Translations under genes and position numbers: made by a program | NCBI RefSeq assembly: GCF_905404315.1 | Contig: NC_066282.1 | Span: 4,178,501-4,242,500 of the forward strand | Length of the DNA: 64,000 bases | DNA from: Leptidea sinapis | Lineage: Eukaryota > Arthropoda > Insecta > Lepidoptera > Pieridae | Direction: 5' to 3' | Notes under the pieces: generated by a model | The model's input: the letters and a program-made list of their open reading frames with translations, nothing else | The model's database searches: none | What the model was told of the DNA's origin: nothing | Part shown: positions 14,501 through 24,297 of the stretch, piece by piece | Numbering within the stretch: the first letter of the stretch is position 1 | Layout: every line of letters starts with the position of its first letter

Positions 14501-17500
14501 ATCTTTTATTAATTTACATTTACTTCTTTGACTTACTCGTGTAAGGCATTGACTATTTGACGTTTGAGTATGTTTGTTGCATCACTTTACATATTATAAT
14601 TATTGTAATTGAAATGATTTGTAAAACAATGGCAATGTAAATCTTGATTTAAAGAGTGGCAATGAGTTTCTTGCTTCTTCTTCTCATTAGCTTAACCCTT
14701 TACGGAGTAGCGGTAGATTCAATGGACCTAGATGAATAAAATGATATTGAATTTGAATTTATGCAAGGTAACTTTTAATCTATGCTTGATAAGTTATACC
14801 GGGTTACTGATTACTAACGCAAGGACCTCTTAAGAACAACTTAGGTGCATCAAGACTTAACAGTTTTTGTTCTACGAAGCGTAATTCATAGCCTAAAACT
14901 GTTAATTACCTTTTTCATTGAGATAACAAATAAAAAATGTCCCAAATTACGATCTCGTAAATGGCGAAGTTTTATACATTATATGGTTGGTCATAAAACG
15001 CGAATGCGAATCTCTCCAAATTGATTCCATTCGAATGCTATTCGGTACTAAGACGGACACAACTAAAACGCAAGGCGGTCTGTAACACACTGTTTAATGA
15101 TTAATCGTTCATGTCGCTTCACAATTGTTAGTTTACACGTGTGTACGTCGTAGGCACACATACAGAACAATTTGATGTCAATTAAAGTATCACTATCGCT
15201 TCGGAATGCTCGCGGAATGGACTAATGGAGAGTGAGAAGAAAGAAAAAACAACTCCCATTATTGTATCGGTATTTGTAGCCACCTGATAGCCACTTGAAC
15301 TACGTGCTGAACTTTCAGGTAGGTGATGGTAGGGGGTGTTGGAACAAACGGGTAAGTGGCTCAGATACTGAATCGTGCAGGAAACCATAAACCGCTCACG
15401 GCCATCTTAGACTGTTAGTAAAATAAAACAGGACGCGGTAGCGTTTGACGTCATATTCCGTGGTGCAATTCGCCTGCTTGTCTTAAATCTGAATAACTCC
15501 TTCGAACACTTACATATAAGCGATAGATGTTGCAGAGACTCCACATATGTCTGTCTGTTTGAAATGTGTCCAAAATATTACACGTGGATTTATGCCCGCC
15601 ATAATTTAGTATAAGTACCTTCAAAAAAAGCGCGTACACCTTCCTTAAAGGCCGGCAACGCTCTTGTGATTCCTCTGGTGTTGCAAGAGAGTATGGGCGG
15701 CGGTGATCACTTAACAACAGGTGACCCGTACGCTCGTTTGTCCTCCTATTCCATAAAAAAAAAAAGAAAAGTATAGATGTAACATCGAAATTCCTAACGA
15801 GCACTTTTTTGGGATAAAATGTAGATATCTTACGTTTTTCTTTAACTTTTTAATATCCATCTTTTTATTATATAATATCAATAATATAATATACTATATT
15901 AAAATTTATCAAAACTATTTGGGTAGTTTAGCCGTGAAAGACGGGACCAAAATAACTAAATTTAATTTATTAATGAATTTTATAAGCTAAACTTAATTGA
16001 CAGGAGAGCTCCCAGGGTACGGAGAACAGTGACGGGGTGCCGTGGAAATTGGAGCACATCTCGCCACATCTCGTCAAATACCTGAACACACTGCCTCCAC
16101 AGGTGAGTTACCATCATTATGTGTAGTTCATCATCTTCAGTCGGATGACGTCCATTGCTGGACAAAGGTCTCCCCTAAAGATTTCCGTGACGATCGGTCC
16201 TGCGCTGCCCTCCTCCAACCTACTCCGGTGATCTTGACCAGATCGTCGGCCCATCTTGTGGGGGGCCTACCAGCACTGCGTCTTCCGGTATGTTGTCGCC
16301 ATTCGAGGACTTTACTACTAATGTGTAGTTACTTGTATTATATTTTTGAAGTTAAGATTAGCGCGTTAGGGAAAAATTATCAGAGTGAATTTTTGCGATG
16401 CGCGCACACACCGTCACAAAAAATCGACACCCTGACGAAACTTGTTCAACTAGACCATATTATTTACTTAGACTACCATATGCCTAACTATTATGTCTTC
16501 TAAACCACAACCAATATAAGAGAATTTAGTAAATTTCCGTTAGTATAAGATCTTTGGGAGAGGCCTTTATCCATCAGTAGATATCTTCCGGCTAATATGA
16601 TGATGATGTGTTGTGCTGACTACATCATGTACCTATAAGAAAACAAAAAAACGAAAAGAGACGATATACACTTAATCACGGGTCATGTAAATTTCGTTAA
16701 TCAGTTAGTATAAAAATAGGCCTCAGTGAATCTGGTCTATGTATTTGCCAAGAGGCCTACGAAGATCCTATCCGCATCCTTCTGGAATGTGCGGCCATCG
16801 CCGCAATGATAGCGGGTTTTCTCAACGCCCTCAATATCCAGGCAGAGGACCTACCCCGATTGTCCACTGAGGGTACTGCGCCTCTTAAACGTCATAAGCC
16901 TGGAGGATGTGATTTAGATACAAATTAGAAATCCGCATATGTAAGGAAAAAAATTCTCTAAATGTTGCCTAACTACCTCATCACAATGAGCATAGACATC
17001 GCTAGGGCGTGCGTTCCAGCACATGAAGGGGGCACAATAGATCTACAAATTTAAGGCATAAAAAGGCATAAAAGGCATTTATTTTCTCAAAATTGATTAC
17101 TTCAGAATTATTTTTGTTGTCATTTCTAATAACTACTAGATACCGCTTCGGAAACAAATGGCGCTTTGAGAGAGAAGAAGCGGCGCAAGAAACTCTCCCA
17201 GCATTTTTTTTGCGCTCTTTTCAATAAAAATATACAAGTATAATATATAAGTGTTTATTTCCCCAACAATAATAATAATTAGTATAAAATAACATTAAAA
17301 AAAACTGATTTTTGATACAGTTGCTTATAATATCTAATTGATTTATAAATGTGTTACTAACATGAACAATAATATTTCAGCAAACACAAGCGCTGCCGGT
17401 TTCGTTGCAACAGTTTCTCCGTCTCAACCCGACCGACAGCAATAAGTCAGCGAACAATATGGTGCAGATTGAGATCAGCCCGCTCGCTGTCAACAATGAC

Positions 17501-20500
17501 GCGCAGAATGAGGTGGATGTTGAACTCGAAGGGGGTGAGATTATATCATTGGTTTATATTTAACTAGCGACCTGCACTGACATATAATATACGAAATAGC
17601 CTCACAGACGGATCTGTTTTGTTGTACTCAGGTTGAATTCACGAGAGTAACATTATTTATAATAAAATTCTCGTGTTTGAGACACAAACTGTTTGTTACC
17701 AAACTCCACCGAAACGGCTGAACAGATTTGTATAGAATTTTGTGTGAATGTCGGGTAGGTCTGAGAATCGGCCATCATCTATTTTTTATACTCCTAAATG
17801 ATAAGGGTAGAGACCCCTAGATATATATATTTTAGAAGAATACATACCACTTCAAATTTTCACCTCTCTACAATCAACACCTGTTTTTGTATCACGATTT
17901 TTATTTTATTACTAGCTGACCCACCAAACGTTGTATTGCCAATATTAAAATCGCGATACAAAAGTAACTGTTGATCGTAGATGGGTGAAAATTTGAAGTT
18001 GTATGAATTTTTTTAATGCTGACTCATAATCAAACAAATTTAAAAAAAATGTCAAAAAATAAAAAATAAAAATTTCCTGTGGACCACCCTTAACATTTAG
18101 GGGGAAGAAAAATAGATGTTGTCCGATTCTCAGACCTATCATATTGATGCACTCAAAGTTTCATGAAAATCGGTCAAGCCGTAGCCACCAGAATTGTATA
18201 TTATATTAGATGTTCCATCCAGAGATCCGCAATAGGTTTGCAAGGTGATAATCGAATACAATAATAATTGTAGTACGATCTATTTGGTCGGTCTGAGAAT
18301 AGATGGTCATTTGCTTTTTAAACCCCGGTAAATATTAATTATTGAAATTTTTTTTTTCCTTTATATGGCAGTTCGACGTTTGCCGGGTCAGATAGTATGT
18401 TATAATATTTAAGGATGAGAAATGTAAAATGTAATAATGTATGTAACGTATTTAGAAGACGCAGCGAAGAAGAAAAAGAAGAAAACGTACAAGAAGAAGC
18501 CGGCGGCGCCTCCGCGGCCGAAGCCCGGCAGCGTGGTGATCTCGATGTCGACGGACGGCGTGCCCATCTACTGCTGCCCGCAGTGCACCAGCGCATACAC
18601 CGACAAGGAGCAGCTGGAGCTGCACCTGGCCTCGCACAAGATCGAGAGGCGCTTCATCTGCGGCATCTGCGGCGCTGGGTGAGCACTCTCTAAATATATA
18701 CGACGAAAGTCGTGGAATGGGACAATAAATTTGAACCTTGTTTGATTTTTATCCCCATTGGCATATGGTTCTCGAAATCTCGAATGATTACCGATATCGC
18801 GGTCATCTGCTAGAAGTCAGTAACTCAGAGTAGTAAGTCAGATATACTTTATTCAAATAGGCTTAACCTAAGCGCCTTAAAGGCATAAATGGCATTTATT
18901 TTGTCAAAATTGATTCCATTAGAATTCTGTCATTTCTAATATACGTACTAGATACTACTACCGCTTCGGAAACAAATGGCGCTCCTTTGAATCTTCATCT
19001 GGATGTGTGACGTCCCTCCACAGTACGGAACAAGGAACCTTCTTTCAAGTACAACCAATCCGTAGAATGAAATTTTAAAAAACCAATCCGTAAATTGAAA
19101 AAAAAAATGCATAATGTGCACCCTAAATACCGGCCTGAAGTAGCGGTGTCGAAGACCGGAGGCCATCAAAATCGAAATTTAGTTAAGTATGAAACGTTCA
19201 GTCATTTGACATAAGTTTGAAATAGTAATTACAATATGCCAACGGGGTATAATCTAGCTAAGTTTGAAAGCGAACAGTTGCATAAAACGCATTGGATTTC
19301 GGCTGTCTCCGTTTCTTACAAGATTATAGCCGTCATCTATAAATCTATAAATTCACGTTTATACGAGTTTAGCTTTTTTTTTAATGAAAATAAGGGACGA
19401 GCCGAGCAGGACGTTCAGCTAAAGGTACCTAATTGTTACGCCCTGCCCATTACAATGCAGTGCCGCTGAGGATTGAAAAACCCCATAAATTCGTCAGCTT
19501 GAGACATAAGATGTTAAGTCTCATTTGACCAGTAATTGACCCGTCAGACCGAAACACTGTAATGCTCACACATTACTGCTTCACGGCAGAAATAGGCGCC
19601 GATGTGGTACCCATAATCTAGCCGGCATCCTGTGCAAAGGAGCCTTCACCTCGTTTTGTCGCCATGGGTTTCATTATTATTACAATGCACTTAATATAAA
19701 TTTATTCATGTAATAACTTTACACATATATAGCTGTTGTGGTTTGTCGATGATCAGGTTAAAGCGGAAGGAGCACCTGGAGCGGCACAAGCTGGGCCACA
19801 ATCCGGAGCGGCCCTTCGTGTGCACGGTGTGTGGCAAAGGGTTCAAGCGACGGGAGCACCTCAACCTGCACGTGGTGATCCACTCGGGCGTCAAGAGGGA
19901 GATGTGTGGCGAGTGCGGGAAGGGTAATGTACACCATACACATGACTAAACGCATTATATATATATACATTATAACAACAGAGAGCATTTTTTACGAAAT
20001 AATTCTTGATGTTTTGAAATATTAGTGGCAAATTCCTATATAACAGTATTTTATTTATTATGTATAGAACAACGTCTGTCGGGTCAGCTAGTGTATATAT
20101 ATATACAATTACAGGGTATGGGACATGAAGGGAAAGTACCTTAAATATCGAAGATAGGCTATTTTACTGAAAGAAGACTTTATGTTATTTTTAAAAGTTA
20201 GTACTTCTGCATTCAAAGATTTTCTAAAATATACTTGCCTCGTCTGGGAATCGAACCGACTGAAATGTAAAAAAAACCCTACTTTTATAATGCCTATCGA
20301 AAGAATGGCCAAAAACTAATAACTCTTCTGAATTAACATAGTATTTTAAAATAAAGGAACAACGTAAAATGAATGTTTTCCTACTTGGATTGGTACGAAT
20401 GGACCGATTAGATGGCCAGCCAGATCCCCGGACCTTACACCATTAGATTTCTTCTTTTGGGGATATTGTGAAAGATATGCTATACAAAAAACGATACGAG

Positions 20501-22842
20501 AACGTGGGCGAGTTACAAACAGAATTGTGCCATATCATATCGAGTATTCATCATAAAATGATAAGAAAATCAACAGGCAGCGGACTCATTAAAAGAATGG
20601 CGATTTGCGTAAGACAAGAGGGATCACATTTTGAGCATTTAATTAATTAATTTACAAAAAATACCCACTTAATTAACTACTTTCTTTTAAAATACTATGT
20701 TACTTAAGAAGAGTTATTAGTTTTTGGCCATTCTTTCGATTGGCATCATAAGAGTATGGGTGTTTTTTTTTACATTTAAGTCGGATCCATTCCCAGACGA
20801 GGCAAATAATTTTTAGAAAATCTTTGAATGCAGAATTACTAACTTTTAAAAATAACATAAAATCTTCTTTCAGTAAAATAGCCTATCTTCGATATTTAAG
20901 GTACTTTCCCTTCATGTCCCATACCCTGTATATATATATACACACTAGCTGACCCGACAGACGTTGTTCTATACATAATAAATAAAATACTGTTAAATAG
21001 GAATTTGCCACTAATATTTCAAAACATCAAGAATTATTCCGTAAAAAAATGCTCTCTGTTGTTATAATGAAATTATTTCACAGCGGAACTGTCAAACTGT
21101 GCGTCACTAAATTCCCTCATAGATAATATGTCCATACAAAACAAATATTGAAAATAAAAATAATTATGGCTCCCAAATCGAAATAAAAACTATCCTATCT
21201 CTCAAGTTGGACCAAACTGCACTCCATGAAGTCCATTAAAATTCGTTCATTAGTTTAGGAGTCCAACCAGTCCCAGGAGGGACAAACAACGTGTCACGTA
21301 ATTTATATATATTAAGATATAATCATTTCCAAAGTGCATCGTAGAACGGGTGTTATAAATATTAATATCAATTTGAATTATTACAACATAAACGAAGAAG
21401 TGAGGGAAATCACTTAAAAATAACAAATTGTTTGGATTTGAAAGAGCGACATTGCAAGACAATTTCTAAATATTCAATTATTGGGGTTGAGTAGGTTATT
21501 ATCTGTAATGTAGATCCTGTGGATAGAGCCACTACCTGAGAGTTGTCAAGACATACCAAAAGTTCCATCTATGCGTCACACGGACGGTTGGATTAGATGG
21601 TAAGAGCGCTCAGACGGACCCCGAGAGGCGCGGTTTCGAGTCCCGAATCATCCATGATGCAAAATAAACTAGTTTATTTACACAATTACCAATATTTCGC
21701 ACACTTTTCCCCGCGTCCTATTTTCGTAAAAATTAATGATAATATTTCATAATAATTGCATACATATAAAAGTATTTTATTTAAACAAAGACTTTTGTTA
21801 CCAGGTTTCTACCGCAAGGACCACCTCAGGAAACACACGCGGTCACATGAAAGCAAGCGTGCCAAGGAAGGAGCCAACTGTGAGGTTATCGAGGTCAAGA
21901 GTGAGGGGAGCCAGCCGACCCACTCAGCAGAGATCACTATACACGTGAGTTTCATTCCCGACTCGTCCCGATCGAGATAACGAATGATTATGGACGGAAA
22001 ATGTTTTTTTTCTCGTCTTCACACCACGGGTTTTACTACACCATTTTATATCTTAACGTTAGTGCTGTGATAAGGACAATCTGTTAAAATAGGCAAAGAT
22101 TTTATACTTACAATATACAGAATGTGTTCCATATTTAAATATTACTTGCCCTTAAGATATTTAACAAGACTTCCATGCCCTTACGAGTTTAAGAAATTCG
22201 GAATAACTGATAGTTAGAATACACACTGTGTAGGATGTGTTGTTGAAAAAGAAAATTAACATTTTTAGACTATGAATTACGCTTCGTAGAACAAAAATTG
22301 TTAAGACTTGATGCACCTAAGTTGCCCTTAAGAGGTCCTTGCGTTAGTATTCAGTAACCCGGTAAAACTCAGGCATAAACATAAGCATGACGACCCATAT
22401 AGCCTAATGGTTAGTGACCCTGACCACTAAACTAGAGGTTCGAATCCCGGTAGGTGCAATTATAAATATGATGAATATGGATGTTTGTTTCCGAGTCATG
22501 GATGTTTATATGTATGTTTAAGTAAGTATATTGTATTGAATATATCATTTTCTTGCACCCATAGCACAGGCAATGCCTAGTTTAGGGTAAGATAATTTGT
22601 GTAAAAGTGTCTCAATATATATATATATATATATCGAGACTCTTTTACATATATATATATATATATATTTTATATTATATTATATTATATATTTCACCTA
22701 GGTCCCGACGAGTTCGAATATGCAAGTGCCGGTTCATATCAACATCCCGCAACACGTGATGTCATCGATCGCGGCCGCACAAAGCCAGCCCGTTGCGGCC
22801 ACAGACACGCAGCTCGACGCGTTACTCGCGCAGCACTCTTGA
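64..22842 (+). CDS. Gene 1: four-finger C2H2 zinc-finger protein, 12 coding exons
   Basis: Probable nuclear DNA-binding protein of 529 residues. Exons joined by phase: 51-174 (ATG at 64), 2232-2364, 4712-4819, 5856-5942, 12604-12695, 14118-14252, 16004-16102, 17381-17534, 18456-18678, 19757-19923, 21805-21944, 22702-22861 (stop TGA 22840-22842). Coding length is 1590 nt, an exact multiple of three. The N-terminal 300 residues are Gln/Asn/Thr-rich with no recognised domain. A lysine run (about 311-321) and an RPKPG linker precede four canonical fingers: C347/C350-H363/H367, C375/C378-H391/H395, C403/C406-H419/H423, C431/C434-H447/H451. The start MNF matches gene 2 (MNFTPF). The 5' part of exon 1 is untranslated and upstream exons lie outside the window. 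Donor 5943 (GTTACT) is weak. Extra small exons in the 6.7-kb fourth intron cannot be excluded. Exon joining is inferred; fingers are seen. Orthologue not recognised. Confidence 0.88.
1585..1660 (+). mobile_element. LINE 3' tail fragment
   Basis: TTGACGTTCAATAAGTGATT and the following bases match the tails at 7470 and 12480. Confidence 0.5.
1855..1995. repeat. 140-bp MITE with inverted ends
   Basis: ACCCCCTTATTCATAATGG at the left, reversed CTATTATGAATAAGGGGGT at the right. Second copy at 10307-10446. Confidence 0.75.
2485..2720. repeat. tRNA-derived SINE in fold-back form
   Basis: Two copies of the tRNA-like head face each other: 2493-2552 (minus) and 2655-2713 (plus), about 60 bases with few mismatches. 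They carry box-B-like GGTTCGAGCCC; the box-A-like GGCTCAGTTGGGAGAGC is clear only in the left copy. SINE body sequence lies between them. In the intron after gene 1 exon 2. Confidence 0.7.
3487..4060 (+). mobile_element. CR1/jockey-like LINE ORF2 C-terminus, degraded
   Basis: Encodes in shifting frames the hallmark FDRIQRRAARIIDD, FYRIYHG, the block with DVWHSTAARSARNFLPRTA and TLWNELP, and FKKRAYSLRKGRQR. In gene 1 intron 2. Confidence 0.75.
5160..5520 (+). mobile_element. Non-autonomous Helitron-like copy, complete
   Basis: Starts A^TC, has ATATAAAATTCTCGTG near the 5' end, and ends GGGTCAGCTAG^T, the TC...CTAG form and A/T insertion site of Helitrons. No protein coding. Confidence 0.6.
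6115..6405 (-). mobile_element. LINE (RTE/Dong-like) C-terminal fragment with ATGT tail
   Basis: Minus strand encodes RMSEERITHQIYKASV, VGRGRPRRTFVDQIG, STRNRRACMKRVMNV and CKDRSKW...VSAYP. It ends at a short (CATA)n. Clade by resemblance. Confidence 0.7.
6690..7215 (-). mobile_element. Interspersed element, reverse copy of 14288-14762
   Basis: About 500 bases match 14288-14762 in reverse (for example GGGACGACCCGTCCCATG). Probably a retroelement 3' end; a third partial copy is at 43490. Confidence 0.6.
7470..8030 (-). mobile_element. Jockey-like LINE ORF2 C-terminus and tail
   Basis: Minus strand encodes RNKHKLVMPTTRLGRVSKSF, FYNMIPENVQNK and KKRLCGKGYYSINDFLNHTT, then a noncoding tail. Confidence 0.7.
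8528..8566. repeat. Microsatellite (GTATAT)n
   Basis: Uninterrupted hexamer run of about six units. It creates spurious repetitive ORFs on both strands. Confidence 0.9.
8764..9235. repeat. Two copies of a 300-bp interspersed repeat, tail to tail
   Basis: Plus copy 8764-9075, minus copy about 9090-9235. Family hallmark: GGGACGAGACGAGCAGGACG, then a hairpin made by TGCCGCTCAGGATTC and AATTCTGAGCGGCA, then ACGGCAGAAATAGGCGCCG. No coding; class not assigned. Confidence 0.7.
9752..10124 (-). mobile_element. Non-autonomous Helitron-like copy
   Basis: Plus strand begins with CTAGCTGACCCGACAGAC (the 3' end reversed). The other end reads A^TCTTCTATATATATA on the minus strand. Confidence 0.65.
10307..10446. 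repeat. 140-bp MITE, second copy
   Basis: Over 90% identical by eye to 1855-1995, same orientation. Confidence 0.75.
10682..11110 (+). mobile_element. Two LINE or retroelement 3' fragments
   Basis: 10682-10875 shares TTTTCTTTAGTGTTAATT and GAAGTAGGCGTTACTTTGCG with 38217-38420. 10905-11110 matches 16125-16315 (CGATCGGTCCTGCG-type block). Confidence 0.5.
11545..11935 (+). mobile_element. LINE (RTE/Dong-like) C-terminal fragment with ATGT tail
   Basis: Frame-shifted version of 40320-40770: RTFQDQIRDVLKKGQVKSTL, then a TATGTATGTATG tail. Confidence 0.7.
12195..12517 (+). mobile_element. Jockey-like LINE 3' end
   Basis: Encodes NIPENVQNKCI and KKRLCGKGYYNINDFLNDTT, then the same tail as 7470-7600. 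Ends 90 bases before gene 1 exon 12604. Confidence 0.7.
13236..13270. other. Perfect 14-bp hairpin
   Basis: AAAAGTGTGCTTAC, 7-base loop, GTAAGCACACTTTT. In gene 1 intron 5, function unknown. Confidence 0.6.
13397..13545 (+). repeat. 300-bp interspersed repeat, internally deleted
   Basis: Retains the start and hairpin, then jumps to the terminal GGCATCCTGTGCAAAG. Confidence 0.65.
13636..13990 (+). mobile_element. Non-autonomous Helitron-like copy
   Basis: A^TCTATACTAATATTATAAA at the left, GCCGGGTCAGCTAG^T at the right. It contains a short TTTG repeat near 13666-13686. Confidence 0.65.
14288..14762 (+). mobile_element. Interspersed element, partner of 6690-7215
   Basis: Begins 36 bases after gene 1 exon 14118-14252. 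Ends in AATGATATTGAATTTGAATT-like tail, suggesting retroposition. Confidence 0.6.
14797..14905 (+). repeat. 110-bp repeat, reverse copy at 22262-22375
   Basis: CCGGGTTACTGATTACTAAC, AAGGACCTCTTAAG and GTTCTACGAAGCGTAATTC are all found reversed at 22262-22375. Confidence 0.65.
15600..15765 (-). mobile_element. CR1-like LINE 3' end
   Basis: Minus strand encodes FKKRAYTFLKGRQRSCDSSG-like sequence and a tail with TAAGTGATCACCGCCGCCC reversed. Related ends are at 36003, 41256 and 52970. Confidence 0.6.
16125..16315 (+). mobile_element. LINE fragment
   Basis: GATGACGTCCATTGCTGGAC, CGATCGGTCCTGCGCTGCCC block typical of a retroelement C-terminus read in reverse. Reverse relative at 63780-63925. Starts 20 bases after gene 1 exon 16004-16102. 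Confidence 0.5.
16358..16445 (-). repeat. Short MITE-like repeat, partner at 39145-39235
   Basis: CGATGCGCGCACACACCGTC core shared in reverse, ends CGTTAGGG / CCCTGACG inverted. Confidence 0.55.
16730..16930 (+). mobile_element. LINE ORF2 tail fragment with Cys motif
   Basis: Encodes CICQEAYEDPIRILLECAA, resembling the Cys/His tail of some non-LTR retrotransposons. Confidence 0.45.
17050..17240 (-). mobile_element. LINE 3' end (family of 55262-55760)
   Basis: Shares GGCATTTATTTTCTCAAAAT and GCGGCGCAAGAAACTCTCCC with 37608 and 55262. A truncated relative is at 18853-18990. Confidence 0.6.
17640..18396 (+). mobile_element. Helitron-like copy split by a second Helitron
   Basis: Left part 17640-17911 and right part 18211-18396 together match the copy at 5160-5520. 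The break coincides exactly with an inserted antisense Helitron. The 5' end is not clean. Confidence 0.6.
17912..18210 (-). mobile_element. Helitron-like copy nested inside another Helitron
   Basis: Read on the minus strand it runs from A^TCTAATATAA to GGGTCAGCTAG^T, 299 bases. Related copies lie at 31754 and 46944. Confidence 0.65.
18456..21944 (+). CDS. Gene 1 DNA-binding module (exons 9-11)
   Basis: Exon 18456-18678 holds the Lys-rich run, finger 1 and the first half of finger 2. Exon 19757-19923 completes finger 2, carries finger 3 and begins finger 4. Exon 21805-21944 completes finger 4 (FYRKDHLRKHTRSH) and ends with EITIH. Two of the four fingers are split by introns, between the Cys pair and the helix, in phases 2 and 1. 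The same split positions occur in gene 2, and the last one in gene 3, so they predate the duplications. These exons are more GC-rich than their AT-rich surroundings. Confidence 0.92.
18853..18990 (-). mobile_element. LINE 3' end, truncated
   Basis: Same tail as 17050-17240, broken after AACAAATGGCGCTC. Confidence 0.55.
19372..19655 (+). repeat. 300-bp interspersed repeat
   Basis: Same family as 8764. Ends just before gene 1 exon 19757. Confidence 0.7.
19965..20091 (+). mobile_element. Truncated Helitron-like 3' end
   Basis: The last 127 bases of the same family in opposite orientation, ending GGGTCAGCTAG^T. It mirrors the right copy at 20945. Confidence 0.6.
20112..20928. mobile_element. 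Degenerate Tc1/mariner-superfamily element with about 240-bp inverted repeats
   Basis: Ends CAGGGTATGGGACATG, flanked by TA on both sides. Arms are 20112-20350 and 20685-20928. The middle encodes a broken transposase C-terminus on the plus strand: WPARSPDLTPLDFF then, after a frameshift near 20467, VKDMLYKKRYENVGELQTEL. The SPDLTPLDFF block is the third catalytic Asp region of this superfamily. Very long inverted repeats are unusual for it. Confidence 0.7.
20400..20650 (+). pseudogene. Transposase remnant (Tc1/mariner superfamily)
   Basis: Only the C-terminal part survives, with one frameshift. The N-terminus, the first two catalytic residues and the helix-turn-helix region are absent. Confidence 0.65.
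20945..21317 (-). mobile_element. Non-autonomous Helitron-like copy
   Basis: Same family as 9752-10124. It forms the right flank of the large inverted repeat around the mariner-like element. Confidence 0.65.
21395..21690 (+). repeat. tRNA-derived SINE
   Basis: Body (GAGTAGGTTATTATCTG...) followed by a tRNA-like head with a diverged box B. Same family as 58495-58860. Confidence 0.55.
22262..22375 (-). repeat. 110-bp repeat, reverse copy of 14797-14905
   Basis: See partner. Lies next to the SINE at 22385. Confidence 0.65.
22385..22615 (+). repeat. tRNA-derived SINE, second family
   Basis: Head with box A-like TAGCCTAATGGTTAGTGAC and box B AGGTTCGAATCCC, body with CCGAGTCATGGATGTTTA. A reverse copy lies at 42520-42730. 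Confidence 0.6.
22617..22675. repeat. AT dinucleotide tract with inverted arms
   Basis: GTAAAAGTGTCTCAATATAT and ATATATCGAGACTCTTTTAC face each other within AT runs, 27 bases before the acceptor of gene 1 exon 22702. Confidence 0.7.
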
Positions 22843-23977
22843 CAGATGCAACTGGATGACGGTGAGTGGCAGGATTTTTACACACCCCTTTCCACGCACA
22901 TTACATTTTATCTATACTGTAAATATATTTTATCTACACCCATGCTTTAAATCCTCTATTGCAGATTCTAAAACAGTTAGTTTATTGCCAACATAAAAAC
23001 ACCCAATGTCGTAATAACCATTACATCATTCAAACGAGTGTTGTGATGAAATTCAGTACAACATTACATCATCCGTTTTGATTACAACACTCCTTTGGAT
23101 GATATTATGGCTACTGGCTTTTTTAATGTTAGCAGTAAGTTGTTTCAGAATCTTTTATAGAGGATTCATATTATGGGTGTAGATAAAGTCTTGCATGCAT
23201 CTGTAAGGTTAGCTATTAAAACCCTCATGTGGTAATATTATTCGTGTTTTAATACCCCTTAGTACAGAATAATTGCATAAATAACTATTACAAAACAGTT
23301 GTTAAAGTCGTACCATCAAAAGCTTGCTGTTAATTGTTTGTTAATGACAGCTGGTTTTTCATTAACCTACTTACCATCTTTGTATCGCGAATTTTATTCA
23401 CATCGTACTATTTTCATTTAATCAGTCCGAAAAGCTGAAAATGCATTGTAATAATTAAACCTTTATAGAATGAATTAATGGCTGCCAAGGGTCATCGCCC
23501 TTAAATACCGATTCTCGAATTCAGATTTATGCCAGCTTCTAAAAAACGCACAAACAAAATAAATGCTTTTAGAATACATGTTTGAGTGTTTAATTCCAAT
23601 TAAGCTGATATTACTCATTGCCGGCCTTGAGCCTGATAGGCGGGGCACGAGTCATTTATCAATTGCCAATCGAATGTTTTGTCATACTTTTTTATGTATG
23701 GAAAAAGAGGACAAACGATCACCGCCGCGGCCCACATTCTCCTGCAACACCAGGGGAATCATAGGAGCTAGTAATATAATAATAATACAAATACTGATTT
23801 AGATTACCATAAATTGACTCAGGCCATAAAAATTCATTCCATGGCCCAATAAATATTTGTCAGAGCATTATTGTAGCATGTGAAATGACTAAATGAATGC
23901 TCAAGTTGTAATCCTATTATGAAAAATAATTAATTTTGAAATTTTCAGATTCGGAGATTTCAGACGATTGCAACTGA
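22843..23977 (+). other. Possible in-frame C-terminal extension of gene 1 beyond TGA
   Basis: After TGA (22840-22842, followed by C) the frame stays open: 22843-22861, intron 22862-23948 (donor GTGAGT, acceptor TTTTCAG), then 23949-23977 ending in TGA. It encodes 15 residues, QMQLDDDSEISDDCN, very acidic. The splice junction keeps the reading frame although it lies in nominal 3'UTR. Two routes could express it: UGA-C readthrough, or an alternative acceptor at 22845 (CTCTTGACAG, phase 0) which would skip the stop. It may also be plain 3'UTR. Confidence 0.45.
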
Positions 23978-24297
23978 GACCACAGAATCTCAATACTTGT
24001 GTGTGTTTTAATACAAGATGGCGCTGAAGGACTACCTGAGACCTGATTGGTGGTTGCTATGTGACATCACTGTGTAGAGATTTAATAGTTTATAATTACT
24101 TACGTTATAACGCACACTAAGCATAGTGAGTAATGAAAAATTGTCTGTACAGTATGTACTATATTAAGACTGTACCTACAGATAGAATTTATTATACTAA
24201 TTAATGCCTCTAGCTGTAAGAAACGTTTTTTTTTCTATGATGATGACGTACTTTTCTCTTAATATGAATTAATGTTATCATAGACAAGGGAAATGTT

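Noticed and set aside
18339..18693. Several overlapping ORFs on both strands at gene 1 exon 9
   Set aside because: Shadows of the GC-rich exon; only the frame with CxxC...HxxxH and correct phases is real.
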